From Rapana venosa (Eukaryota > Mollusca > Gastropoda > Neogastropoda > Muricidae), in contig CM054155.1 of NCBI GenBank assembly GCA_028751875.1, positions 54,782,722-54,846,721 on the forward strand: 64,000 bases of DNA, given 5' to 3'. The notes below the pieces were generated by a model. The model was not told where the DNA came from. It worked only from the letters and a program-made list of their open reading frames with translations, and searched no databases. Made by a program: the position numbers and the translations under genes. Of this stretch, positions 22,925 through 33,374 are shown one piece after another (within the stretch, counting starts at the first letter, position 1; the number at the start of each line of letters is the position of its first letter).

Positions 22925-24761
22925 GAAAGAAAAGAAGTACAATAACACTCGATAAAAGAACATAACAAAAAACAATGCATCAGTCACAGTTAACAACATG
23001 CTGAACAGCAATCATCTATGAGGTTGCGGTATATTGAAGCTTAAATGCTTTATGCAGAAAAAGTGCAAAATTTCAAACATCAGCATGCCTTGTAGATGCC
23101 ATCAACAAACTTAGCTTGAACATACATGGTTGTTAATAATATTTCACTGGAATAAACCGCTGTCTAAGTCTATTTAAGGCAGGGCAACATAAAACAAAAT
23201 GTACTTCATTGTCTTTCTCCCATCCACATAAAGGACAAATTAACTTAGTGGGATCATTTGGCCTATACCTATTGTGATGGGTTGTCATATTTGACACACC
23301 CATTATAAATCTTGTCACTATAATTTTCATGTATCTCTCCATGCTAGAGGTTCAATGCGGCTTCATTTCATGATTACTACAAAAAGTCCTATGCAGATTA
23401 AATCTTTCGGGTATTCTGAATATGATCATTCCATTTCTGACATCTACAACCTACTAAGTGATGACGAAAAGTTTTTTATGAATACATCTGTATTTCCCAA
23501 CGCCCTGGTTAAACAAAACATCACCAAAGCCATATTCACATAAAAAAAAATTGCACACATCAGTTACCCAGTTTTATTTTAAACCCCTAACATCTAATTC
23601 AAACAACGTTTTGTTAGTTTTTAAAAGGGTATTCGACTGTCTTCCATCTGCAAAATCTCAATCCAGTAACGTATGCATTGGATTGCAGAATTACTATTTT
23701 AAAGGAAATCTACCAGTTTCACCGTACACCAGATCATTTGGGTCGCCTTTCTACAGCTAAGAACTTTTTCAAAGCAACAAGTGAACAAGATTCACAGCAG
23801 AGTGCTGCTTTGTTTAACCCCCACAGCTCAGAGCATACTGTACAACGGGCTGGACTGGTGAATCCAAAATTTTAAGAAAAAATTTTCAAGGACGAATTGT
23901 TTAATGTAAATAATTTTTTCATTATACATAACATGAGTTTTTGCCCTGCTGGCGAGATCTTTAACATGCAACACAAAACTCAGTAAAACATATTCCGAAA
24001 TACTTATAAGCATTAATTACCGGCATTTTTTCCCCTATTGAAAGTCCGTCTTTTCCTTGCCCCTAAGTATCCCCCTTTCAAAATAAAATAATATTTCTTT
24101 TCTTCATGTTACTTTTAACTGCAATAGGTAGCAGCACGTTGCAAGTGATAAGTTGTGTTTGCAAACCAATATTGTCTCTAATAAAAAAAACTGTCGTCTG
24201 CTAATATAAGGATAAACAATTCAAACACATCAAAAGACAAGGACACACAAGTCTTCCAATTTTATATAACATTTACAGCCATTCATTAATAAAAAGTGAA
24301 AACAAATGGGACTGCACACATCACCTTGTTTTACCTCCTGCTGTACATTTAACATAACCTGTCAGTGCAGCTCCACACCTTACCTTACATTTCCCCATGT
24401 TTATACATAATTTGAATACATGTATACAATTTACCTTTCACCCCATTTTAAAGTAAATAGGCCATAGAAGGTTTCTATTTATCGAGTCAAAGGCCTTCTC
24501 AAAGTCGATGAAGGAACATACAATTTACGATTAGAAGAAAATTGTTCTGAACTAAAGCTAGCAAGGCAAACATGTGATCTATTGTTGAGTATCCTTTTTT
24601 AAATCCTGCCTGATGGTTCCCAGTGATATTATTTTCCTGCACCCATTCCTGTAATCTATGATTAATTATAATACTAAACAACTTACTGCTAGCATTACTG
24701 AGAGAAATGCCCCTGTAATTATTGGAGTCTTTAATATTAACTTTTTTAAACAATGGTAAGG
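22925..24761 (-). mobile_element. LINE 'D', RT core to C-terminus, decayed
   Basis: Minus strand from 24,761: LPLFKKVNIKDSNNYRG, GISLSNASSKLFSIIINHRL and HQAGFKKGYSTIDHMFALLA. A frame change follows near 24,500, then FIDFEKAFDSIN-like sequence and a worn palm region (around 24,190, LQTQL still legible but the aspartate pair lost). The C-terminus at 23,133-23,342 carries ICPLCGWEKDNEVHFVLCCP, a zinc-knuckle-like end. Upstream sequence is at 27,978-28,700 and 29,290-30,126. Confidence 0.8.
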
Positions 24762-24767
24762 CAACTG
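24762..24767. repeat. Target-site duplication CAACTG, left copy
   Basis: CAACTG here and at 27,972-27,977. Removing 24,768-27,971 plus one copy rejoins LINE D in frame on the minus strand as WTKSV | ALPLFKK, the expected RT motif. This pins the boundaries of the inserted RTE-like element. Confidence 0.85.
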
Positions 24768-24993
24768 GTCAGGTCAGTCAGAGAAGTTCTCTGTTATTGC
24801 TACTGGTATCCATGTAACCCAGTACAACTTGTCGGATGTGGGGGAGGAAACCCCAATAGAAACAACCCAAAACATATGGAGACTTGGAGAGGAGATTGGT
24901 GCCACCAAGGAAAATCCTAAGCCCACAGAAAAAACATGAAAGACAAATGCAAAGCCAAAATGATACCGGATCGGTCGAGGCCCGGGTAATCAA

Positions 24994-26744
24994 CGACCGC
25001 GCTTTCCATTGATCAACACCAGGGTGGAAGTGACAAGTCGGCTACTGGAGTTAAAACATTACTTAAGCTCCCTAGAGAACAAATCACCATTGGTACATGG
25101 ACCGTCCGTACACTCTACCAGTGCGGAAAAATCAAAGAACTACAGTATGAGCTTAGCCGCTATAAATGGGTCATTATTGGACTAGGAGAAGTGAGATGGA
25201 CAGGATTTGGTGAGACATTGACTGAAGAAGGCAACAAGATCTGGTACAGTGGCCAAGAGGAACATCACCAACATGGAGTGGCATTTATTGTCAGAAAAGA
25301 AGTAGTGGGGTGCATTATCAGCTGTACACCGGCTTCCAGCAGGATTATCAGCATCCGGGTGTCGGCCAAGCCCAAGAACATCACCATCATACAAATCTAT
25401 GCACCATCATCTGACCATGCAGATGAAGAAGTAGAAGAATTTTACGAAGATCTTGAAGAGACCATTATGAAAATACCCAAGAAGGACATCATCATCATCC
25501 AAGGGGATTTTAACGCCAAAGTAGGTCCTGACTCTTACAACCAATGGGCCGGAACAGTTGGTCAGTTTGGAACTGGGGAGACCAACGACAGGGGACTATG
25601 TCTGCTGGAGTTTGCCTGCACCCACAGACTTACCATTGCCAATACCCTCTATCCCCACAAGCAGTCAAGAAGGACAACCTGGCATGCACCAAATGGCAAG
25701 ATCCATAACCAAATAGTTTTTTTCTTAACACCACGGCGTTTCAAATCCAGCATCAACAGAGCCAGAAAAAGAACCTACCCTGGAGCTGACATAGGCAACC
25801 ACCACGACCTTGTGCTGATGGTATTCAAGATGGAGCTGACGAAAAACAAAAAGCCTGCAAACTCACGTATCAAATTTGACGTGAACAAACTGAAAGATCC
25901 AGATGTCGAGGAGATCTTCCAAGCTAAGCTTGGCGGACGTTTTGCGGCATTAACCCTCCTGGACAATGACATCAATGACCTCACCAACAACTTTAATGAG
26001 GCAGTTCGAGAAACAGCAGAGGAGGTACTCGGTCGTCAGAGGAATAAACACCAGCCATGGACTACCAATGACATCTTGGACCTCTGCGATACAAGAAGAG
26101 CACTGAAACCAACCAGGTCTTCCAACCCTAAAGAATACCGGGAGGCCAACAATCTCGCGAAAAAGTCAATGTTAAAGGCCAGAGAGAAGTGGATCAGTGA
26201 TCAATGTGATGAGATCGAAAAAAGCATGAAAGTGGGCAACAGCAAAAAGGCATACGACACCCTAAAGAAATTCACAAAACCACTTCAAACCAAATCATCA
26301 GTCATTGAAGACAGCTCCGAAAACTTCCCCACAGAAAGCTCAGCTGCATTGAACAGGTGGTCTGAATATTGTCAAGAACTGTACAACTACCCAATACAAC
26401 CTGACAAGAGCATAATAGAAGAGAAAGCAGCAACATCAAGAGCACCCTCGCCATTACCTATACTGAGGGAAGAAGTGGAAGAAGCCATCCGCAGCTTACC
26501 AGTAGGAAAGTCCCCAGGAACAGACAATATACCAGCAGAGCTGCTCAAGCATGGTGGCGAAACAGTCATCACATATGTTACAGCTATCTGTCAGAAGATT
26601 TGGAGACAAAACAGTGGCCAACAGAATGGACACAATCACTCATCATACCCCTGCCCAAGAAGGGGAATTTACGCCAATGCCAAAACTATAGAACAATCAG
26701 CCTCATCAGCCACGCCAGCAAGATCATGCTCAAAGTTATTTTGA
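24994..26744 (+). pseudogene. RTE-like ORF: APE-type endonuclease and linker
   Basis: An open frame from a stop near 24,990 to 26,744; no upstream ATG was found. Endonuclease landmarks: GTWTVRTLYQCGKIKEL at about 25,092 (the usual metal-binding Asn after W is Thr, codon 25,101-25,103), GEVRW with the catalytic Glu at 25,188-25,190, GDFNAKVG at 25,503, and IGNHHDLV at 25,791 where families have SDH; the Asp position is His (25,800-25,802). A basic linker (KHQPWTTNDILDLCDTRR, about 26,046) and the RT start (VGKSPGTDNIPAELLKHGG, about 26,505) follow before the frame is lost. Two active-site substitutions suggest the endonuclease was dead even before the frameshifts. Confidence 0.8.
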
Positions 26745-27959
26745 ATCGACTCAATAAGGAGGCAGAAGAACACCTTGCAGAGGAACAAGCTGGGCAGGAG
26801 CACAATCAAACAGATTTTTAACTGCCACATCCTGATGGAAAAACATCTTCAACATCAGAGAGACCTGTTCCACAACTTCATCGACTTCAAGAAGGCTTTC
26901 GACAGAGTATGGCACGAAGGCCTGTGGCAGGTCCTCAGAATGTTTGGCATTGAAGAAGGATTAGTGCAAACCATTCAAGCACCATACAACACCGCAAGCA
27001 GTGCAGTCCTTCTGAACAATCGGGTCGGAGACTACTTCAAAACCACAGTTGGGTTCCGACAATATGCCTGTTATCTCCAGTCCTGTTTAATCTGTTCTTG
27101 GAAAACATTATGAGAGAGACCCTCCATGACTTCCACTCTACCATCTCCATTGGCGGCAGACCCCTCAACAACTTGTCGATGACATTGACCTCATGGGCGG
27201 AAGTAACACAGAGCTGCAAGATCTTACGACCAGACTTGAGAACAGAGCTGGAGCATATGGGATGGAGGTGAGCTCAGAGAAAAGTAAAGTACTTGTGAAC
27301 AGCACGAGCAACGCCACTGCTAAAATTTACATGACCGGCCAACACTTGGAGGAAGTAGACACTTTTAAATACCTTGGCGCTACACTTACAATGGACGGGC
27401 GATCGACGACAGAAATCAAAGTCAGAATAGCCATGGCAAGATCTTCCATGACAAAACTCAACACCATATGGAAAAGTAAAGAGATCAGTTTCCCAATCAA
27501 ACTAAAGCTCTACAAAGCCCTAATGCAGACGATACTGCTGTACGGAGTGAAACCTGGATATTGACTGCTGAAACAGCAAAGCGAATCCAGTCATTCGAAA
27601 CAAAATGCCATAGAAAACTACTGGGCATATCCTGGAGAGAACAAAAGACCAATGAATTTGTCAAGAGTCAAATAACACGGCTGGCAGGTCCACAGGAACC
27701 CCTTCTCACCATCGTCAAGAAGAAAAAGCTGACATGGTTCGGCCACTTCACCCGCCACAAAACGGTACTGCAGGGAACACTAGAAGGTGGCAGAAAGAGG
27801 GGAAGACAGAACAAGTCATGGATGGACAACATCAGAGAATGGACCAGGATGAATGACTCGGCACTACTGCGCAGAGCCGAGGACCGAGATGGATGGAGGA
27901 GGCTTACCACGGCATCGTCTTTCGTGTCTCCCCCACGACCGCCAAGGTCACGGGTCTGA
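26600..27959 (+). pseudogene. RTE-like ORF: reverse transcriptase and C-terminus
   Basis: Continuation in shifted frames. WTQSLIIPLPKKGNLRQCQN and TISLISHASKIMLKVILNRL at 26,600-26,760, FIDFKKAFDRVWHEGLW near 26,876, and a GVRQG relic near 27,050. DDIDLMGGSN follows near 27,178 (the aspartate pair is kept but the preceding FA is lost), then SSEKSKVLVN (27,270). The C-terminal domain has FETKCHRKLLGISW, WFGHFTRH, TLEGGRKRGRQNKSWMDNI and a terminal RR..DGW signature (27,590-27,900). At least three frameshifts. Confidence 0.8.
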
Positions 27960-27977
27960 TGATGATGAAGACAACTG

Positions 27978-28700
27978 ACTTTGTCCATGTATCTGGAAAG
28001 ATTCCAGTGGCAAACAAAGCATTAAACCACTTTAAAAAAAACAACTGTATGACCTGTTCATTTGAGTTATTGTACATTTCACTAATTATTCCCTCAGGGC
28101 CAGGAGCCTTATTTGTTTTTAAGCTTTCTGAATGCAAATGATACTTCTTCCATAGAAATTGGACGGTTCATATAACAGTCATCATCAGCATGTAAAAAGT
28201 CATCTGTCCTATCCTTGTTAACTACTTCTTTTTCTAGCAGTGCTTTAACATGTTGAGACCAGGTATCTATACTTATGCTATTTCTAGGCTGTTTCTTTTT
28301 AAATGAGACTCTTTTGATAGTATTTCAAAACTCTTTTTGATTCTGAAAAGAATTTACAAGTTTTTCTAAGAAAGTAGCATTGACTTTTTTCTCTTTACTT
28401 TTCACTATTTGTTTATATTCACGACGAGCTCTTGTATACTGATTCCTATCATGGTCATCTAAAGTACGTCGATATTTTCTCAACAGTCTCCTTACTTGTC
28501 TTCTATTTATAACACATTCATAATCAAACCAAGTATCAGGTTGTATATCAGCATTCAGATATACACACTTTTTTATGCACACAGCACACTCTTGTATACA
28601 TTCATAAATATATCAAGTGCAGCATTTATATCAGTATCAATCATATTCATTGCGGTATCAATTCTTTCACAAACTATATCTGTACTTAAGGGCATCAGTA
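27978..28700 (-). mobile_element. LINE 'D', linker and RT start
   Basis: Minus strand from 28,700: an alpha-helical linker (DTAMNMIDTDINAALDIF), WFDYECVINRRQVRRLLRKY, then EEVSFAFRK-like and KAPGPEGIISEMYNNSNEQ (28,060-28,130), and WFNALFATGIFPDTWTKSV at the RTE insertion point. A frameshift lies near 28,325 and another near 28,130. Confidence 0.8.
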
Positions 28701-28720
28701 AAGACCAACACATAATCGCT

Positions 28721-28721
<1 letters not shown>

Positions 28722-28766
<45 letters not shown>

Positions 28767-28812
28767 TCTCTCTCTCTCTCTCTCTCTACTCTCTCTCTCT
28801 CTCTCTCTATCT
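28722..28812. repeat. (CT)n microsatellite
   Basis: About 90 bases of CT with TTCT interruptions. It lies between LINE D linker sequence and the C-terminal LINE fragment at 28,818. Confidence 0.95.
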
Positions 28813-28817
28813 GTCCC

Positions 28818-29281
28818 TTAGTCTGACGAACGTGGGGGCACCCTCAAAGACTCAACAACCAGTTCCCTCCATTCCTCTCTCTGTTCTGCCTTTCTCGGGG
28901 TTTTGTTGAGTTCTAGGCCTGTCCATTCGCTGATGTTATCCTCCCAGCTCTTCCTTGGTCTGCCTCTTCTTCTTCCTCCTTGGCGAGTGCCTTGCAAAAC
29001 TGTCTTTGTAATTCCTTGGGATCTTGTGACATGCCCACACCATTTAAGTTTACGCTTTTTCACGATCGTTAGAAGGTTCTCATATGGTCCAATGGTTTGC
29101 TGGATTCTGTTATGCACGCTTTCGTTGCTTATGTGGTCTTTGTAGGAGATGCCAAGGAGTCTCCGAAAGCATCTCATCTCCACTGCCTGTTTCGGGTCCA
29201 AACGGGGTACGAACCGCCGCACACTTCCGACACGGACTTTTTGCTTTCTAGACAGGCGCGTTACCTCTAGACCACCGATCC
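28818..29281 (-). mobile_element. tRNA-like head fused to a LINE C-terminus
   Basis: On the minus strand a tRNA-like head occupies 29,281 to about 29,195, with an A box at 29,264-29,274 (reverse complement of cctctagacca) and a B box at 29,204-29,215 (reverse complement of ggggtacgaacc). It runs without a break into LINE coding sequence: EMRCFRRLLGISYKDH, KRKLKWCGHVTRS, TRQGGRRRGRPRKSWEDNI, WRELVVESLRVPPRSSD, ending at 28,818. The frame is open through the head-to-LINE junction. It sits inside the endonuclease region of LINE D. This is a tRNA head with a long LINE-derived tail; most SINEs share only a short LINE 3' end. Confidence 0.7.
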
Positions 29282-29289
29282 ATCACGGA

Positions 29290-30126
29290 TCATTAGAAAA
29301 GATGAAATAGTCATTAGTACTGCTTCCTGACTGAAATGTATGTGTAATGACCATTTTGGTCACCTCTATATACACCATTCAGGATACATAAACTTTAAGT
29401 CGTACACATATCTAATAACATTTTTCAATAATTATTCAACTTATTATGTTGTGAACAATAAACAGAACAAAGAGACTGACTTTTATGTAAAGCATCTAAA
29501 GAAGAATCTTATGAGTAATCTTGAGAAACATTTGACGTTCTATTGTTTAATCTCCACACTTAATAACATAAGTATCATGTTTGAGTAGACAATTGATAAT
29601 ACATTCCTTCAATACATGTATACCATTATCAAGGTCAAAGTGAGCATAGAATGGAGAGCCCTGAGGAGGAACATAATGCACAGACATACAAAACATTCTT
29701 TTCAGTTCCAAACAACTGTTTGTCAAAGGGAAACACACAAATGCCACTAAAAGACACATCGATCATTTGCACATAGGGCATAAATTCATTGTTAATCATA
29801 CTTGAGCACCTGAACGTCTTCCCTATTTAGTAAATTTAATAGCAGGTTTACAGAAAGCTTTGTAACCAGTAAACAAATATGTGTCACAATATTCCATAAA
29901 TGTTTCGATTAAACACACAAAGTCAAAATTACAAACATATCGAGGGGTGCCAGCCAGAAGGGTCTAAGTATCAAAATTTGACATCTTTACTTTTTTATAT
30001 GACTGGACTGGGAAACAGGTGTGCTTTATTATAAAATTAGAAATTTTCCAGTTTTGTGATTCATTATCAATTTATTGATCAGAACTCAAACGTGTCGTAC
30101 GAAAATAAGGGCTAAGTGATGTCTAG
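29290..30126 (-). mobile_element. LINE 'D', endonuclease region
   Basis: Minus strand: SVHYVPPQGSPFYAHFDLDNG and then KCGD near 29,547-29,690 correspond to the YxPP and GDFN blocks of APE-type endonucleases. After a one-base shift the GDFN-like block continues as LNNRTSNVSQDY. The same region at 45,776-46,640 and 62,056-62,920 preserves the second frame better. No endonuclease N-terminus is legible beyond 29,800. Confidence 0.65.
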
Positions 30127-30800
30127 AAGAAGGCGCTAATGGATGCTAGCAGGTTCCAACTGTGGCTTGAAGTCATGCCAAAGAGTGTTACCAAAATACT
30201 TGCAGGTTGAGAAAGTAACGCAGGTGGCCACTGCTGGCCGCCTCAAAACATTAATGGTTCCTAGACCCCTAAAGCAGGATAGCTGGGCTTGTTTATGACC
30301 ACCGTGAGATTGTTTTAACACGTCTATCGGGAGGCTGGGGGAAAGGGAAGTACGGTTGGTGTCTAACTAAATAGCTTACACACTTTATCAAAACATCCCG
30401 TTTCTGAGACTGTACCATGAAACACTGCATTTTCATACCGTCTTCCGAAACATTGGAAAACGATTCCAAAAGCATCAACTTTGTACAACAAAAAGGGGTA
30501 AGTTTGGGTTGTATTCTCTTTTGAGGTTTTGGTTTATTACTAGTACTTCTATAAATGTTGATTCATATCAATAGGCTTGCATACTCTTTTTCAATCCCTC
30601 TCTCTGCGTGTGCATACACACACATTTGTGTACATTTACATGTGCATATTAATTGCCATATTAGTCTGTTGCGAGAGTGCATGCTTCCATCTCTATGTTT
30701 TAGAGCATCAGGAGCGTCTATATACGCATGTGTGCGTGCGTACATCTGTGTGTCTATGTTTTTTGTTTGTACGCTGTGTGTGTACGTGTCTGTTTTTTAT
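30127..30800. other. No recognised gene
   Basis: Mostly single-copy-looking sequence after the LINE D homology ends. A short tract near 30,486-30,500 (ggggtaagtttg) resembles a splice donor, but no exon could be supported on either strand. Confidence 0.4.
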
Positions 30801-30804
30801 ATGT

Positions 30805-30806
30805 GC

Positions 30807-30859
<53 letters not shown>

Positions 30860-31047
30860 TGTGCTTTTCATACGTGGTGTGTACGTGTGTTGTGTGTGTT
30901 CCGTGTTTTTTATATGTGCGGTGTGTGTGTCTGTGTCTGTCTGTGTTTTATAGATGTGGGTGTTGTGTGTGCGCGCGTGCATCTGTCTCTTTGTTTTTCA
31001 TATGTGCGCACGCGTGTGTGTGTGTCTGTGGTGTTCATATGTGCGGT

Positions 31048-31104
<57 letters not shown>

Positions 31105-31290
31105 TGTGTTTTTCATATGTGTCTGTGTGTGTGTGTCTGTCTGTGTTTTTTATATGTGCTGTGTGTGTGTCTATATTTTTCATATGCGTGTGTCTGTGTC
31201 TATGTGTGTATGTGAGCTTATGGGTATATGTGTGTGTGTTGTGTGTGTGTTGTGTGTGTGTGTGTGTGTGTTGTGTGTGTGTGTAATTTG
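30805..31290. repeat. Compound (GT)n microsatellite cluster
   Basis: Long GT runs at 30,809-30,858, 31,047-31,105 and 31,230-31,285 are separated by a repeated spacer of the form ctgtgtttttcatatgtgc, so the cluster has a higher-order period of roughly 80-130 bases. Cys/Val/His/Thr-rich frames here are artefacts. Confidence 0.9.
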
Positions 31291-31595
31291 GGGAGGGCAG
31301 GGGGCATCAATATTGATAGTATGTTGTTGTTGGTCAGCCGTGTCTGCCTCATGGACTCTGACTTCGCAGGTGCAGGACCGGGATTCTGCTCCACGTCGCC
31401 GCACCGCAAAAGTAGCCCGCCCCAGAACATCAGAGTCAGGAGCAAACCCAAGGTAACACCGGCAACGCGTGTGCACGGTGTCAGTATGGCGACACGCATG
31501 GCGATTTTCTTACTGACTCTTCTGGCCATAAAACACAAGAATACTGTCATGAAGCAGCTACACTGTACCCTGAAGACTAGCGGTCCTGAAGGCAT
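31290..31595 (-). pseudogene. LINE ORF 5' end with 2A ribosome-skipping motif
   Basis: The minus-strand frame starts at an ATG at 31,595 or, 22 codons later, at MARRVSKK. A basic segment and a hydrophobic stretch (LGLLLTLMFWGGLLL) lead into CGDVEQNPGP, with GDVEQNPGP encoded at 31,374-31,400. This matches the 2A consensus D-(V/I)-E-x-N-P-G-P, including the invariant NPGP, at which ribosomes skip a peptide bond. About 25 further codons follow before the frame runs into (GT)n at 31,290. 2A motifs at the start of LINE ORFs are known in other invertebrates; no RT follows here, so the LINE origin is inferred from that precedent. Confidence 0.65.
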
Positions 31596-31599
31596 GGTG

Positions 31600-31747
31600 T
31601 TTTAGGAGTGTCCTGGCAAAGTCACACGTCAAAGTACTGCCACAGTTCACAGGTACCAAGCAAATACCTGCAGCGCAATTTTCGTGCGTCTTGAAGGTGT
31701 GAAGCCTGTGTTCATCCCCACCCCCCCCCCCTCCCTGAGAGAGAGAG

Positions 31748-31798
<51 letters not shown>

Positions 31799-32039
31799 CA
31801 GAAACAGAGAGACAGACAGACAAGCAGAAACACACACACACAACACACACACACACACACCACAGAATACTAACCCCAGATCTGTATCTCACATATTCGC
31901 AACTTGTGGTATTGACCGCTCAAAGACCCAACGAATGTCTTTTCGAAGCGCATGATACGCCCTGTCACCGCCTCACTTAACTGCAGGTCAAAATGGAACA
32001 CTGCAATAGACATACGATGGCCAGTGAGCAACCGTCTAC
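31600..32039. other. GA/CA microsatellites and unrecognised flanks
   Basis: 31,720-31,733 is a C-run, 31,735-31,815 is (GA)n with GACA interruptions, and 31,829-31,862 is (CA)n. The rest has no recognisable coding sequence. Confidence 0.8.
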
Positions 32040-32470
32040 ACTAGTCATCATCTTCAACGTCACCTTCACTTTCACCTATCCCATAGTCTAGTACACCATT
32101 GGGGTCCATTGCAGATTTTGCAACCAGCTTCCTTCTCTGCTTTCGTTTGTCAGCTTTCTATAGTACGTGGTTTCATTCAAGGACAGTCCACTCTCTGATA
32201 GTGTCTTCCCATCCTTTACTTTCTGTCTGCCTTTTCGACTCCCTTCTTGTACTTTTTTCTGTAGGACATTCTTAGCCATTCTAAATGTCCCCTTGACGTA
32301 CCTGCACCGCTTCAGTTTTCGTTTTTCACAGGTCAGGAGCTCTTCATTATAGCCTGATGGGGCTTTTCAATGTTGGTTTTCACTTCCTCCTTAGTAATGT
32401 GATCTCTGTATGAGATACCAAGAAGTTTACTAAAGCATCTCATCTCATCTCTATAGACCCCTTATTCCTC
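32040..32470 (-). mobile_element. RTE-like LINE C-terminal fragment
   Basis: Minus strand from 32,470: EMRCFSKLLGISYRDHITKE, then in shifted frames GTSRGHLEW and SRKGRQKVKDGKTLSESGLS. The final coding block near 32,100 runs into gatgatgactag. It is the C-terminal end of an RTE-like ORF with at least three frameshifts, related to but distinct from the fragment at 28.8 kb. Confidence 0.65.
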
Positions 32471-32477
32471 TTTCAAT

Positions 32478-32560
32478 GTATGTTGTTGTGTGTTTCCCAG
32501 CTAAACAGCCTGGGGGTCACCAAAATGTGCACTGTGATTCATGTGCATGCACGCACTGTC
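32478..32560 (+). repeat. Dispersed repeat 'K', fragment
   Basis: tgttgttgtgtgtttcccagc followed by cctgggggtcacc matches the first 70 bases of the repeats at 53,585 and 55,730. Confidence 0.6.
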
Positions 32561-33234
32561 AAGCTGTCAAGACGTGTCCAAGGATCTCTCCAATGAAAGT
32601 GGGTTTTTTCGATAAGATAATCATGGAGTTTTGATACAAGAAAGGTGCAGATGAGTGAATCTGGATTTGTCGGGGGAAAAAATTGGTCTGATAGAATATT
32701 GATGAAAGTATCAGGTATTAGCCATTTTCTGTAAAGTTTTCTTTCTTTTCAACCAAATGAGTGGTGAGCCACCAGCTAGGCCTACGTGGAGAACGATGTA
32801 ACCGTTCAATGGACTCTGCTGTAACCAGGCCTTTACGGCGGTCTGAAGGGGAAGAGTTTCTTATGTGAGGATGTGGACCAGATGCCCATTGTGTTCTGTA
32901 ACTGTGTTCCGTGCTTAAAAGCTGAAGTGCCCCTTTTGTGAGGCCTATGGGCCAGACGTCGATTTTTTTCTGTGTTGTCTGTCAACGCCCAAACACAGGT
33001 CAGTACTCCAACCAGTTCCTTATTTGTGGCGTAAACAGGAAAACCCAACAATGCGGGGATCACTACACGGATGTAATGGCCATTAAAATGGTACAAAGCA
33101 GATGACATTAATCTTCATCAGGTAACTGTTTGTAACTTTGTTTTTCTTCATGTTATTGTTTTGCAGAGTTTTATTTTGTTGTTTGATTTTTCTTTTGTCT
33201 CCCTCTTCTCCTAAATCACATCACATCACATCAC
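32561..33234. other. No recognised gene
   Basis: Moderate GC, no RT motif or tRNA-like box. It precedes the CR1-type ORF1 at 33.38 kb and could be its 5' untranslated region. 33,218-33,236 holds a short (ATCAC)n run. Confidence 0.35.

Positions 33235-33303
<69 letters not shown>
33235..33303. repeat. (AAT)n microsatellite
   Basis: About 69 bases of AAT with one irregular step. Confidence 0.95.
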
Positions 33304-33374
33304 GTATGGGATCGGTAACTATGATAACAATCAAAGAGTGACGATATTCCAATAATGCGACCGTAACTAGCTCT

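Larger units (their letters stand above)
24768..27971 (+). mobile_element. RTE-like LINE, near full length (3.2 kb), nested in LINE D
   Basis: Both ends are defined by the CAACTG duplication. The length of about 3.2 kb and the short (GAT)n-like 3' end (gatgatgatgaag) fit RTE-clade elements. About 0.3 kb of 5' leader precedes a single ORF region (endonuclease then RT). It is interrupted by frameshifts near 26,620, 26,800, 27,060 and 27,560, so it is inactive, but it is the youngest-looking large LINE here. The antisense fragment at 49.4-50.6 kb is the same family. Confidence 0.85.

Noticed and set aside
27668..27988. Minus-strand 106-codon frame
   Set aside because: Antisense shadow of the RTE-like C-terminal coding region.
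31374..31400. Viral origin of the 2A motif
   Set aside because: No viral polyprotein sequence nearby; 2A motifs also occur in LINE ORFs and the surroundings are LINE/SINE-rich.
30555..31456. Long Cys/Val-rich and His/Thr-rich frames on both strands
   Set aside because: Translations of (GT)n/(CA)n repeats; no coding evidence outside the repeat, except the 2A frame, which is treated separately.
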